This document shows positions 54,345 through 63,046 of a DNA stretch of 64,000 nucleotides, in pieces. Origin of the DNA: Clostridiaceae bacterium AF10-41 (GTDB lineage: Bacteria; Bacillota; Clostridia; Clostridiales; Clostridiaceae). Position 1 is the first letter of the stretch, and each line of letters starts with the position of its first letter. The position numbers and the translations under genes were made by a program. The notes beneath the pieces were generated by a model. It was not told the DNA's origin. It ran no database searches and saw nothing but the letters and a program-made list of their open reading frames with translations. The DNA lies in assembly GCA_027686065.1 (NCBI GenBank), contig JAQCTH010000005.1, forward strand, positions 1 through 64,000, read 5' to 3'.

Positions 54345-56059
54345 TATTCCATGTACCCTCCTCTCATTGGTGACACAGCATGTTTCACATATAATGATAA
54401 AACACCTTTTTTGAATTTATTTTTTGGCTTAATCCATCTACTTTTTCTTTCATTAAGTATTTTTTCAATTTCTTCTAATAACATTTTCTTGTTCTTTATT
54501 CCAATTATATTAAGACTTCTATTTTTTACGCTTATTTCAATTAAATCGCCATCTTCAACTAAGGCAATAGGTCCGCCTTCTGCAGCTTCAGGTGATATGT
54601 GACCTATAGCAGGACCTCTACTAGCTCCTGAAAATCTACCATCTGTTAAAAGTGCAATGGACTCTGAAAGTATAGGATCACTTGCAATTGCTTCTGTTGT
54701 ATAAAACATTTCAGGCATTCCACTTCCCTTAGGTCCTTCATATCTTATAAAGACAGCTTCTCCTTCATTGATATGATTATTTAATATAGCTGAAATAGCA
54801 TCTTCCTCACAATCAAATACTCTTGCCTTCAAAACTACTTCTTGCATTTTCTTAGGTACAGCTGAATGTTTAACAACAGCACCTTCTGGAGCAAGATTAC
54901 CTTTTAATATAGCAATAGCACCTTCTTTATTTAAAGGCTTTTCAACAGAATAAATTATATCTTCTTTATTTAAATTAACTCTCTCTAAATGCTTATAACA
55001 TTTTTCATAATATCCACTATTTTTTAAATCATCTAAATTTTCTCCTAGAGTCTTCCCTGTAACTGTCATAACATCTAAGTGTAAATGTTCTCTAATAGCT
55101 TCCATTATAGCTGGAGTTCCACCTGCATAATAATAATATTCAGCAGGATAAAATCCACTAGGTCTAAGATTTAATATAAATGGAATCTTTTTATGAATCC
55201 TATCAAAATCTTCACCTGTTATTTCAATTCCCAATTCATGAGCAATTGCAGGAATATGAAGCAATGCATTACTTGACCCTGCTATTGCGGAATGAACCAT
55301 TATTGCATTCTCAAAAGCTTCCATTGTCAGTATATCTGAAGGCTTAATACCTTTTTCAACTATATTTTTTACACTTTCCCCTATATTACTAGCTACTTCC
55401 TTAAGTTCTTTGCTGGTTGCAGGAAGAACTGAAGTTCCTGGTAATGATAATCCTAATGCTTCTGCCATGATCTGCATTGTTGTTGCTGTTCCAATAAAAC
55501 TACAAGCTCCACAGCTTGGGCATGCATTATGTTTATAGTAATTAAATTTATCTAAAGTAATTTCATTTCTTTCATACTGTGCTGAATACTTACCAATTTG
55601 TTCTAAAGTTAGTAAATCTGGACCTGCACTCATTACTCCACCAGCTATTATAATTGAAGGTGTATTTATTCTTGCAATTGCCATTAAATGAGCTGGCATT
55701 GCTTTATCACAAGTAGCTAAAAATACTCCGCCATCAAAAGGTGTTGCACCATATTGTATTTCTATCATGTTGCAAATCATCTCTCTTGAACATAAAGAAT
55801 AATTAATTCCATCATGTCCTTGTGATTGTCCATCACACATATCAGTTGTGTAATATTTAGCACCCTTTGCATTAATTTCATAAAGACTTTTTTCCACTAA
55901 ATGAACTAGCTCATTTAGATGAACACTTCCTGGATGTGAATCTCCATATGTGCTTTCTATAAAAATTTGCATTTTACTTAAGTCTTCAACCTTCCATCCT
56001 GCTCCTATTCTTAGAGGATCTAATTCAGGAGCTATTTTCCTTAAATCTTGGCTCTTCAT
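54344..56059 (-). CDS. IlvD/Edd-family sugar-acid dehydratase
   Basis: A 571-residue iron-sulfur dehydratase. Putative cluster ligands: Cys75 in DMCDGQSQGHDG, Cys117 in ATCDKAMP and the CPSCGAC group at 180-186. The C-terminal serine-bearing loop is LLTDGRFSGASRGPAIGHISPEA. Family members dehydrate dihydroxyacids (IlvD), 6-phosphogluconate (Edd) or free sugar acids such as gluconate, arabinonate and xylonate. Surrounded by KDG kinase and KDPG aldolase, the likeliest reaction is an aldonate (gluconate or galactonate) to 2-keto-3-deoxy-aldonate rather than branched-chain amino acid synthesis. Confidence 0.82.
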   Translation of the reverse strand: MKSQDLRKIAPELDPLRIGAGWKVEDLSKMQIFIESTYGDSHPGSVHLNELVHLVEKSLYEINAKGAKYYTTDMCDGQSQGHDGINYSLCSREMICNMIEIQYGATPFDGGVFLATCDKAMPAHLMAIARINTPSIIIAGGVMSAGPDLLTLEQIGKYSAQYERNEITLDKFNYYKHNACPSCGACSFIGTATTMQIMAEALGLSLPGTSVLPATSKELKEVASNIGESVKNIVEKGIKPSDILTMEAFENAIMVHSAIAGSSNALLHIPAIAHELGIEITGEDFDRIHKKIPFILNLRPSGFYPAEYYYYAGGTPAIMEAIREHLHLDVMTVTGKTLGENLDDLKNSGYYEKCYKHLERVNLNKEDIIYSVEKPLNKEGAIAILKGNLAPEGAVVKHSAVPKKMQEVVLKARVFDCEEDAISAILNNHINEGEAVFIRYEGPKGSGMPEMFYTTEAIASDPILSESIALLTDGRFSGASRGPAIGHISPEAAEGGPIALVEDGDLIEISVKNRSLNIIGIKNKKMLLEEIEKILNERKSRWIKPKNKFKKGVLSLYVKHAVSPMRGGYME

Positions 56060-56070
56060 CTTACTACTCC

Positions 56071-57507
56071 TTATTTATATTCATTTTCTACATCTTTTAC
56101 TTCAAAGGTTTTATTTAGTATTAAATCTTTATAGAAATACGCTGATTTTTTAAGATATCTATTACGCTTATTTTCTAAATCTATCTCAACAAGACCATAT
56201 CTATTTTTAAATGCATTCATTGGAGATACATTATCAGTAAATGCCCATAACATGTATCCTCTACAATTCGATCCCTCTTTAATTCCTCTTATTAACCAAT
56301 CTAAATGCGTTGATATAAATTCAATACGATAATCATCTTGTATTATTCCTAAGTCATTTTTATATTTTTTTTCATTTTCAACGCCCATTCCATTTTCAGC
56401 TACAAACCATTCAAAATTATTATATTTATCTCTCATTTTTATAGCCATATCATACATTATCTTCGGATATATTTCCCATCCTCTATGTATATTAATTTTT
56501 TTACCTGGCATATTAAAGTCTTCATAATAAAAATTTGGATGAAACGGTGCTTCTTTATGAATAGCTGTTGTTCTTCCTTGTACTCTATTTGGATGGTATA
56601 AATTTATTCCAACCCAGTCTAAAGTATTTTCTTTAATAATATCTAGCTCTTCTTGTGTGTAATCCATTAATATTCCATGTTCTTCTAAAAGTTCAAAAAA
56701 TCCATCTTCATATTCTCCAAGTATAGCAGGGTCTAGAAATATACGATTATAAAATAAATCATACATGTCAGCAGCTTTTAAATCTCTTGGAGAGTTTCCT
56801 CTTGGATAAGCCATTTCAACATTTACAATTGTTCCAAACTTACCGCCTTCTTTTCTAAATCCACCTTCTTTATAAACCTTCATTATCATGTTAGTTGCTA
56901 AAGCTTTATTATAATTCCATTGCATCCAAGCTTTACTGTCTTGATAAAATGGATATCTTAAAGCATCTAAATGTATTCTAGTTTGCACTACAACTGGTTC
57001 ATTAAATGCAAACCAGTACTTAACCTTATCTCCAAATCTTTCGAAAGCCTTTGTTGCATATTTTACAAACAAATCAACTACATGCTTACTATTAAATCCA
57101 TCATATTTCTTAAATAATTCACCTGGAATTTCATAATGCTCAAGACAAACCATAGGTTCAATTCCATTCTTAATCATTTCATCTAACATATCACTGTAGT
57201 AATTTGCATAATCTTCATCTACTATAACATTTTCATAATCAGTTAAAAATCTTGACCAATTTAAAGAAGTTCTATAACAATTAAGTCCTATATTTTTCAT
57301 ATTAGCTATATCTTCTTTATATCTATTAAAATAGTCTGTAGCAACTGATGGACCATATCCCTCATGCCAAACCTCTTTATTTTCTTTGTACCATAAATCT
57401 ATATAGGAATCCTGAAACTCTTTCTTACCATCCCAGCCTTCTGTCTGCCATGCACTAGCTGCTGCTCCTAAAAAAAAATTCTCTGGTAAAGTAACTATCC
57501 TATTCAT
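56071..57507 (-). CDS. GH1 glycosidase, divergent, copy 2
   Basis: A 478-residue GH1 enzyme: LPENFFLGAAASAWQTEG start, acid/base Glu in FAFNEPVV, nucleophile in VAENGMG. It differs strongly from copy 1 and resembles PTS-linked 6-phospho-beta-glycosidases from Firmicutes. Coupled to mannonate dehydratase (stop and start share base 57507) and 11 nt before the IlvD-family gene, so it probably liberates the acid that these dehydratases use. Whether it accepts a glucoside or a uronic-acid glycoside cannot be read. Confidence 0.85.
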   Translation of the reverse strand: MNRIVTLPENFFLGAAASAWQTEGWDGKKEFQDSYIDLWYKENKEVWHEGYGPSVATDYFNRYKEDIANMKNIGLNCYRTSLNWSRFLTDYENVIVDEDYANYYSDMLDEMIKNGIEPMVCLEHYEIPGELFKKYDGFNSKHVVDLFVKYATKAFERFGDKVKYWFAFNEPVVVQTRIHLDALRYPFYQDSKAWMQWNYNKALATNMIMKVYKEGGFRKEGGKFGTIVNVEMAYPRGNSPRDLKAADMYDLFYNRIFLDPAILGEYEDGFFELLEEHGILMDYTQEELDIIKENTLDWVGINLYHPNRVQGRTTAIHKEAPFHPNFYYEDFNMPGKKINIHRGWEIYPKIMYDMAIKMRDKYNNFEWFVAENGMGVENEKKYKNDLGIIQDDYRIEFISTHLDWLIRGIKEGSNCRGYMLWAFTDNVSPMNAFKNRYGLVEIDLENKRNRYLKKSAYFYKDLILNKTFEVKDVENEYK

Positions 57508-58544
57508 TATTTTTTCTCCTTTAACGCATCATATATTCCGCCTATATACATTGCTCCAAGTCCTCTATCATATAATCCATAGCCTGCTTTTCCTTCTTCC
57601 CCCCAAATCATTCTTCCATGATCTGGTCTAACATGGCCTTCAAATCCAACTTCTATATAAGCTTTTATTATATCCACTATATCTAGAGAACCACAACTTG
57701 TATAATGAGCTGATTCTTCAAAAGAACCATCCTCTAAAATTTTCACATTTCTTATATGTCCAAAATGAATTCTTTTCATTTCACCATATTTTCTTATAAG
57801 TCTTGCTACATCATTATCTCTCGTACATCCTAAGGAACCACTACACATAGTTATTCCGTTATTAGTACTATTATTAAGATTTAAAAATCTATCAATATTT
57901 TTTTCATTGGTAATTATTCTTGGAATCCCAAATATTGACCACGGCGGATCATCTGGATGTATTGCCATATTAACTCCAACCTCAATAGCAACTGGTATTA
58001 TTTCATTTATAAAATAACTTAAATTATTCCATAACCCTTCTTCTCCAAGTTTCTTATAATCATTTATTAATTGTCTTACCTCATCTACTGAATAAGATGA
58101 GTCCCATCCTGGTAAAGATAATTTTGTTGGATCTAATTTTTCTATTTCATTTTTATAATACACTAATGTACTTGAACCATCTTCTAATAAATGATCTATA
58201 GAAGTTCTAGTCCAATCAAATACTGGCATAAAATTATAACAAATAGTTTTTATTCCACATTTTGATAAATTTCTAATGGTTTCTTTATAATTCTCAATAT
58301 ATTTTTTATAGTTATTTCTTCCTAATTTTATATCTTCATGTACAGGTACACTTTCTATTACTTCTAACTCTAGTCCCTTTGAGTTCACAGCTTCTTTTAA
58401 CTCTTCTATTCTATCTACTGGCCAAACTGCTCCAACAGGTATGTCATATATTGCACTAACAACTCCAGTAACATTTGGAATTTGCTTTATATACTCCAAT
58501 TTTATTGAGTCATTACTTCCATACCAACGGAAAGTCATTTTCAT
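57507..58544 (-). CDS. uxuA: Mannonate dehydratase
   Basis: A 345-residue UxuA: MTFRWYG start, VYDIPVG-like IYDIPVGAVWP, NFMPVFDWTRT, MAIHPDDPPWSIFGIPRI and the metal-site GHVRPDHGR near the end, all hallmark segments. It converts D-mannonate to KDG. Normally partners with uronate isomerase and fructuronate reductase, but neither is in this cluster. Follows the IclR gene by 12 nt. Confidence 0.95.
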   Translation of the reverse strand: MKMTFRWYGSNDSIKLEYIKQIPNVTGVVSAIYDIPVGAVWPVDRIEELKEAVNSKGLELEVIESVPVHEDIKLGRNNYKKYIENYKETIRNLSKCGIKTICYNFMPVFDWTRTSIDHLLEDGSSTLVYYKNEIEKLDPTKLSLPGWDSSYSVDEVRQLINDYKKLGEEGLWNNLSYFINEIIPVAIEVGVNMAIHPDDPPWSIFGIPRIITNEKNIDRFLNLNNSTNNGITMCSGSLGCTRDNDVARLIRKYGEMKRIHFGHIRNVKILEDGSFEESAHYTSCGSLDIVDIIKAYIEVGFEGHVRPDHGRMIWGEEGKAGYGLYDRGLGAMYIGGIYDALKEKK

Positions 58545-58556
58545 AGCATATCCTCC

Positions 58557-59315
58557 TTATTTGGAATATCCTAGTCTATAAGAAATTTTATTTGCTTCCT
58601 TTTTAACTATTTCTCCAAGTTCATCTAAATCTATATTTTCTTCATAAAGTCCAACACAACTTATTGCTGCAATAACCTTACCATTATGATTAAATACTGG
58701 TGCTGCAACAGCTATTTGATGTAGTGCATCTTCACGGAAACTTTTTGCATAACCTTTAAGTTTGGCTTCTTTTAATTCCTCATAATATTTATCTACAGAT
58801 GTTATAGTATATTCAGTATAAGGTTCAAAACTTATATGCTTTATTGCTTCCTTTACAAATTCATCGCTTGAAAATGCAAGCATAATCTTTCCTAAAGCTG
58901 CACTATGAAGTTGTCTTCTACTTCCTATATTAGCTGTGGTTATTATACTTTCTTTTGATTCATATTTATATAAATATGTAATCATATAATCATCTAGTAT
59001 AGCCATGAAAGTAGTAGCCTTCATTTCATCTGCTAATGGATTTAAATACCTTTTCGCTATATTTACTGTATCTACACCATTTACATAAGTACTTCCTATT
59101 AAAAAAGTGTGTACACCTATTTTATATTTAACTTTTCCAGTTGATAAATCCTCTTCTACCATATTTGTATGTACTAGCGTTTTCAAAATATCAAAGGCAC
59201 TAGATCTAGGCATTTGAATAGTATCAACTATTTCTACTAAGGTATATCCCTCTTTATTTTTAGATAATAAATCTAATATTTCTATAGATCTTAATAATGT
59301 ACGATTTAATTTCAT
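58557..59315 (-). CDS. IclR-family transcriptional regulator
   Basis: A 252-residue protein: winged helix (SIEILDLLSKNKEGYTLVEIVDTIQMPRS) and the IclR effector domain (LHSAALGKIMLAF, AVAAPVFNHNGKVIAAISC). IclR/KdgR regulators often sense KDG or other sugar acids, matching the operon. A 7-bp inverted repeat at 59333-59350 just upstream of its start could be the autoregulatory site. Confidence 0.92.
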   Translation of the reverse strand: MKLNRTLLRSIEILDLLSKNKEGYTLVEIVDTIQMPRSSAFDILKTLVHTNMVEEDLSTGKVKYKIGVHTFLIGSTYVNGVDTVNIAKRYLNPLADEMKATTFMAILDDYMITYLYKYESKESIITTANIGSRRQLHSAALGKIMLAFSSDEFVKEAIKHISFEPYTEYTITSVDKYYEELKEAKLKGYAKSFREDALHQIAVAAPVFNHNGKVIAAISCVGLYEENIDLDELGEIVKKEANKISYRLGYSK

Positions 59316-59332
59316 TTCTACAACCCCTTGCT

Positions 59333-59350
59333 AGTTATTTTACAATAACT
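59333..59350. promoter_or_regulatory. Inverted repeat upstream of the IclR gene
   Basis: AGTTATT-TTAC-AATAACT (perfect 7-bp arms), 18-35 nt upstream of the start; a candidate operator for the IclR protein, unproven. Confidence 0.35.
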
Positions 59351-59406
59351 ATGATAACACAAACTAATATAATACTCATTCTTAAATCGAACATTTCATA
59401 TTCTAA

Positions 59407-59444
59407 GATACAATCACCTAATTTTTTTATTAGGTGATTGTATC
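59407..59444 (-). terminator. Terminator after the PTS IIC gene
   Basis: Perfect 16-bp stem (59407-59422 with 59429-59444) with a T/A loop, 26 nt past the IIC stop; it may let partial read-through into the IclR operon. Confidence 0.75.
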
Positions 59445-59469
59445 CATTAATTTTATGTTTCTTTAATTA

Positions 59470-60819
59470 TTAAGCTAATTGCTTATCTGATTCTTTTTCC
59501 ATCTCTTTTGCTAATTGCTTATTTGCTATCATTACAAAAGGAATATATATAAGAATTGAAATAGCAATACAAATTAATTGAGTGATAACAGATTTAATAC
59601 TTCCGCCACTTGCTAACCATGCACTTAAAATTGGTGGAGTTGTCCAAGGTATTGCATAAACTAATACATCAGCAAATCCTATTACCGTAAGTACATACGC
59701 TACTGTTCCTGTAATAAGTGGTGTAATAATAAATGGTATTGCCATAACAGGATTTAACATGATTGGTAGACCAAAAGTCATAGTTTCATTTATGTTGAAA
59801 ATTCCTGGAGCAAATGATAATTTTGCTATACCCTTATAATCTTCACGTTTACTAAATATAAATATTGCAATAATTAATCCGATTGTAACTCCTGAACCAC
59901 CTATTGTCATATATACATCCCAGAAAGACATATTAATTATATTTAATTCTTTAATATTAGTGATTCCTTGGTTAACTAAATCTGTATTAGCTAAAATAGC
60001 TGCATTTAGTAATGGCTCTCTAACTGGCTTTATTATTTGATTACCATGAATTCCGATAACCCAGAATAATTGAGATACTAACATCAGAATTAGAAGTCCA
60101 GGTAACCCTTGCATAACTGCTTCCAATGGTTTTTGTAACATAGTATAAATAATGTCATATAAAGTTAATCCAGTAACCTCTGCAACAATAAAGTTTATTG
60201 ATGACATAATAATTATTGTAAACATAGAAGGGAATAAAACATTAAAAGATGTTGCAACATTTGCTGGTACAGAATCTGGCATCTTAATTTTTAACTTCCC
60301 TGAGTTAACAATAAATGAGAATATTTCTACAGACACTATTGCTATAATCATTCCTAAGAATAATCCTCTAGCAGCTGTATAATCTTTTCCTACCACATTT
60401 GCTATCTTAACAACACTACCGTCTTGTAAATTAAAATTAATAAATGTAGGTATACATGCGATAAATGAACACATAGCTATAATTGCTGGCGCGTAATTTT
60501 TAATACCATTTTTCTTTCCTAATTCAAGACCTATTAATACTACCGCACCCATTGTAAAGAAGTTTAATGTTGCATAATTAGCAGCATTAAATATTGGAGC
60601 TAAATACTCTAACCAAGCAAAACCGTTTACTTTTGCAAGAGAAACTCCCGTTGTAGTTGTAGAAAGTAATACATTAGAAACAAGTGTACAAAATGCCCCC
60701 GTTATAATTACCGGCATCAATGCAGAAAATGCATTTTTTATGGCACTCATATGTTTTTGATTACTAATTTTGTTAGCAACCATCAGTAACTTTTCGGTTA
60801 CTACTTCTGAAATATTCAT
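59470..60819 (-). CDS. PTS cellobiose-family IIC permease
   Basis: A 449-residue membrane protein of the lactose/cellobiose/diacetylchitobiose PTS family, with about ten hydrophobic segments and the typical FWVIGIHGNQIIKPVREPLL and FNINETMTFGLPIMLNP motifs. A frame opening 51 nt upstream lacks a ribosome-binding site; ATG 60817-60819 has AAAAGGGGAG. Its IIB and IIA partners are at 50287-50934. Together they would import and phosphorylate a beta-linked disaccharide. It heads the cluster with its own promoter. Confidence 0.93.
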   Translation of the reverse strand: MNISEVVTEKLLMVANKISNQKHMSAIKNAFSALMPVIITGAFCTLVSNVLLSTTTTGVSLAKVNGFAWLEYLAPIFNAANYATLNFFTMGAVVLIGLELGKKNGIKNYAPAIIAMCSFIACIPTFINFNLQDGSVVKIANVVGKDYTAARGLFLGMIIAIVSVEIFSFIVNSGKLKIKMPDSVPANVATSFNVLFPSMFTIIIMSSINFIVAEVTGLTLYDIIYTMLQKPLEAVMQGLPGLLILMLVSQLFWVIGIHGNQIIKPVREPLLNAAILANTDLVNQGITNIKELNIINMSFWDVYMTIGGSGVTIGLIIAIFIFSKREDYKGIAKLSFAPGIFNINETMTFGLPIMLNPVMAIPFIITPLITGTVAYVLTVIGFADVLVYAIPWTTPPILSAWLASGGSIKSVITQLICIAISILIYIPFVMIANKQLAKEMEKESDKQLA

Positions 60820-60834
60820 TCTAATCTCCCCTTT

Positions 60835-60848
60835 TCCGTATATTCGGA
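60835..60848. promoter_or_regulatory. Imperfect palindrome in the PTS leader
   Basis: TCCGTATATTCGGA overlaps the edge of the IIC ribosome-binding site and lies downstream of the predicted transcription start, so a bound repressor could block transcription or translation. Low certainty. Confidence 0.3.
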
Positions 60849-60874
60849 TTCTATTCACTATTCTGTACAAGCAT

Positions 60875-60904
60875 AGTTTACTTCATCAATGTAATCCTTG
60901 TCAA
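60875..60904 (-). promoter_or_regulatory. Probable promoter of the PTS IIC gene
   Basis: TTGACA (60899-60904), 18-nt spacer, TAAACT (60875-60880) on the minus strand. No other element was recognised in the gene-free stretch 60905-61140. Confidence 0.55.
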
Positions 60905-61147
60905 TAGCTTTTTTATATTTTTTAATTTACTAAATTATATACACTTTTTATTGAAATATTTATATATTCTGATACTAATGTATTAATGCTTTTATAGAGC
61001 CCTTTAAATATATTGTTTCCTAAAAAATCTTTTATATGAAAATAAACATGAAATTTTAACTTCTAAAGAATCCTTAAATATATTATTCCTCTCTGAGATT
61101 TTTTAGAAACATCATAGTGTCAATAATACTCCTAATAATTATTAATA

Positions 61148-61179
61148 CAAAAAACCTTCCAAGCAGTTTTGGAAGGTTT
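61148..61179 (-). terminator. Terminator of the questin-oxidase-like gene
   Basis: Stem AAAACCTTCC with GGAAGGTTTT around a short loop, just past the stop at 61184, with T-run on the minus strand. Confidence 0.8.
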
Positions 61180-61183
61180 TACA

Positions 61184-62173
61184 TTAATTTAAAACTATTA
61201 AATATGCCATATACTTATATATTTCGTCATCTGATTTTTCAAATTCAAGTCTACATGCATTTACAAGTTTTATTGTATGATCATTATTAGAATTAATACC
61301 TTTTTTTATTATATCCTTAAATTCAGGTAAATTTCTTGGAATATCAACACTTAAATCTATAACTTCTGGACTTCCTATTGTAATATAAGCAGCTAAAATA
61401 GCTAACCAATAATTCTGTAATATATCTTTCTTATCCTTAACTAAGGGCAATAAGCTTTTAAGTGCCTCTTTAGATGTAACTGCATGTAATATTGTGAAAT
61501 TCTTAGTCTCTACAAATAATTTATTTATAATTATATCTAATTGTGATAATATCTCTAAATCATTTCCTTTTAAAGTAAAGGCATTCTTCTTAAACCCATC
61601 TAATTTATATACCTTTTCCATCCTGTCAGCTATTAAATTATCACTATAATCTTCATCTTTAACTGATTCTACAAGTATTTTAAGAGACTCTAATGGATTT
61701 TCTGCCTTAGGCGGTAGAACATCAAATTTATGTGGTGCAAAAGTTGAAGCAAAATAACTTAGTGATTTTATAACCTCTTCCTCATTTTCACTCCTTACAG
61801 CAAATGATAATCTAATTAATGGATGAAAAGCACGAGCTGCAACTCCCTTAATTAATTTAGGTAAAAATTTTCCTATTACCTCTAAATAATTTGATTCATT
61901 TATTTTATTAAAAAAGTAATTATAATATGAACCTAGAGAACCTTCGGCTCCTAAGTATTCCTCAAAATTCTTATCATCTATATTGTATAGTTTAGTAAGA
62001 TCTTCCTTAGATATTTTTATTCTCTCAATGGTTTTATCTAAGTATTGTTCTATTTCATTAAAAGGAACGCCTAACTCATATAGTGAGTAACTCACCATAG
62101 GTATATGACTAGATAATCCCCCATTATAATCACTAGCATAATCTTTATACTTATTAAAAAAATCTTTAAACAT
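61184..62173 (-). CDS. Questin oxidase-like (DUF4243) family protein
   Basis: A 329-residue helical protein. GGLSSHIPMVSYSLYELGV near the N-terminus, AARAFHPLIRLSFAVRS in the middle and TILHAVTSKEAL near residue 235 fit the questin oxidase-like family, with the histidines His23, His117 and His231 as likely functional residues. Fungal members open an anthraquinone ring with oxygen; bacterial members are uncharacterised, and an O2-dependent reaction would be unexpected in an anaerobe. Stands alone, with a GGAGG site. Confidence 0.75.
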   Translation of the reverse strand: MFKDFFNKYKDYASDYNGGLSSHIPMVSYSLYELGVPFNEIEQYLDKTIERIKISKEDLTKLYNIDDKNFEEYLGAEGSLGSYYNYFFNKINESNYLEVIGKFLPKLIKGVAARAFHPLIRLSFAVRSENEEEVIKSLSYFASTFAPHKFDVLPPKAENPLESLKILVESVKDEDYSDNLIADRMEKVYKLDGFKKNAFTLKGNDLEILSQLDIIINKLFVETKNFTILHAVTSKEALKSLLPLVKDKKDILQNYWLAILAAYITIGSPEVIDLSVDIPRNLPEFKDIIKKGINSNNDHTIKLVNACRLEFEKSDDEIYKYMAYLIVLN

Positions 62174-62416
62174 AACCCCTCCTATTGAAAAATATTATCA
62201 ATTATATTTTATCATATTGTTAATACTTGTCAATAAATCAGTGTTTATAATTACTTTTTAATGCAAAAGTCTATCCAGTATATATTACTTTACTAGCAAA
62301 AGAGCTAGCAACAAGCTAACTCTTAAAATTTTATTATACTATTTTATTTGTTCAATCCTCACAACCAATTTCATAAACTAATTTATCAACTTTATTTAAA
62401 GTTTTATATTGATAAT

Positions 62417-62959
62417 CTATATTAACTTTTCATATAATTTAAACCTATCTAATCCATAATTACTTAACCCCAAATCCACAGTATCAACATAAACATAGCC
62501 ACATTTTTCATATAGTTTAATTGCAGGTTTATTATTCTCATAGACATCTAGCCTAATTGACTTCATATTTAGTTTTTCAGCAATTTCATATGTAAAGTTC
62601 ATTAATCTTTTACCAATCTCTACTCTAAAATAATTAGGATTTACTACAAGAGTGTGAACAACTAGAATCTCACTGTAATTATTAGCAGTTTTCCATTTTA
62701 CACTATCATAAGCACTTTCAGGTTCATGATTTAAAATAACTGATCCCACAATCTTATCTTTATATTTTGCAATATACAAATTCCCTTCACTAACTCCTTT
62801 TACAGCATCGCTTCTAATTGGATAAACTCCTTTTTTCCAACCTGGATAATTTATTCCACTTTCTAATGCATGATTCAAGTCATTATAAAGCCATTCTATT
62901 TCGTCTATATCAGCTTCTATTCCAGGCACTATCGTGATTTCTGTATTCCCTATTTCCAT
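62417..62959 (-). CDS. GNAT family N-acetyltransferase, 180 aa
   Basis: A compact GNAT fold: the beta4 strand plus acetyl-CoA loop VVHTLVVNPNYFRVEIGKRLMNFTYEIAE and the ending LDVYENNKPAIKLYEKCGYVYVDTVDLG. Substrate unknown; such proteins acetylate amines, peptides or antibiotics. A weak hairpin (62300-62324) lies downstream. Confidence 0.85.
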   Translation of the reverse strand: MEIGNTEITIVPGIEADIDEIEWLYNDLNHALESGINYPGWKKGVYPIRSDAVKGVSEGNLYIAKYKDKIVGSVILNHEPESAYDSVKWKTANNYSEILVVHTLVVNPNYFRVEIGKRLMNFTYEIAEKLNMKSIRLDVYENNKPAIKLYEKCGYVYVDTVDLGLSNYGLDRFKLYEKLI

Positions 62960-63007
62960 CTATATGTCTCCCCAATACAATTAATCTATTCTTCTTTAAG
63001 TATAACA

Positions 63008-63034
63008 AAAAGAGTTAGCTTTTACACCAACTCT
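63008..63034 (-). terminator. Hairpin after the right-edge ABC-F gene
   Basis: AAGAGTT with AACTCTT around a 12-nt loop, 13 nt past the stop at 63047; a T-run follows on the minus strand. Confidence 0.55.
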
Positions 63035-63046
63035 TTACAATATTTA

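Noticed and set aside
54344..56059. Biosynthetic dihydroxyacid dehydratase (ilvD)
   Set aside because: No other branched-chain amino acid genes are nearby and the gene is embedded and coupled within a sugar-acid operon; a sugar-acid dehydratase fits better.
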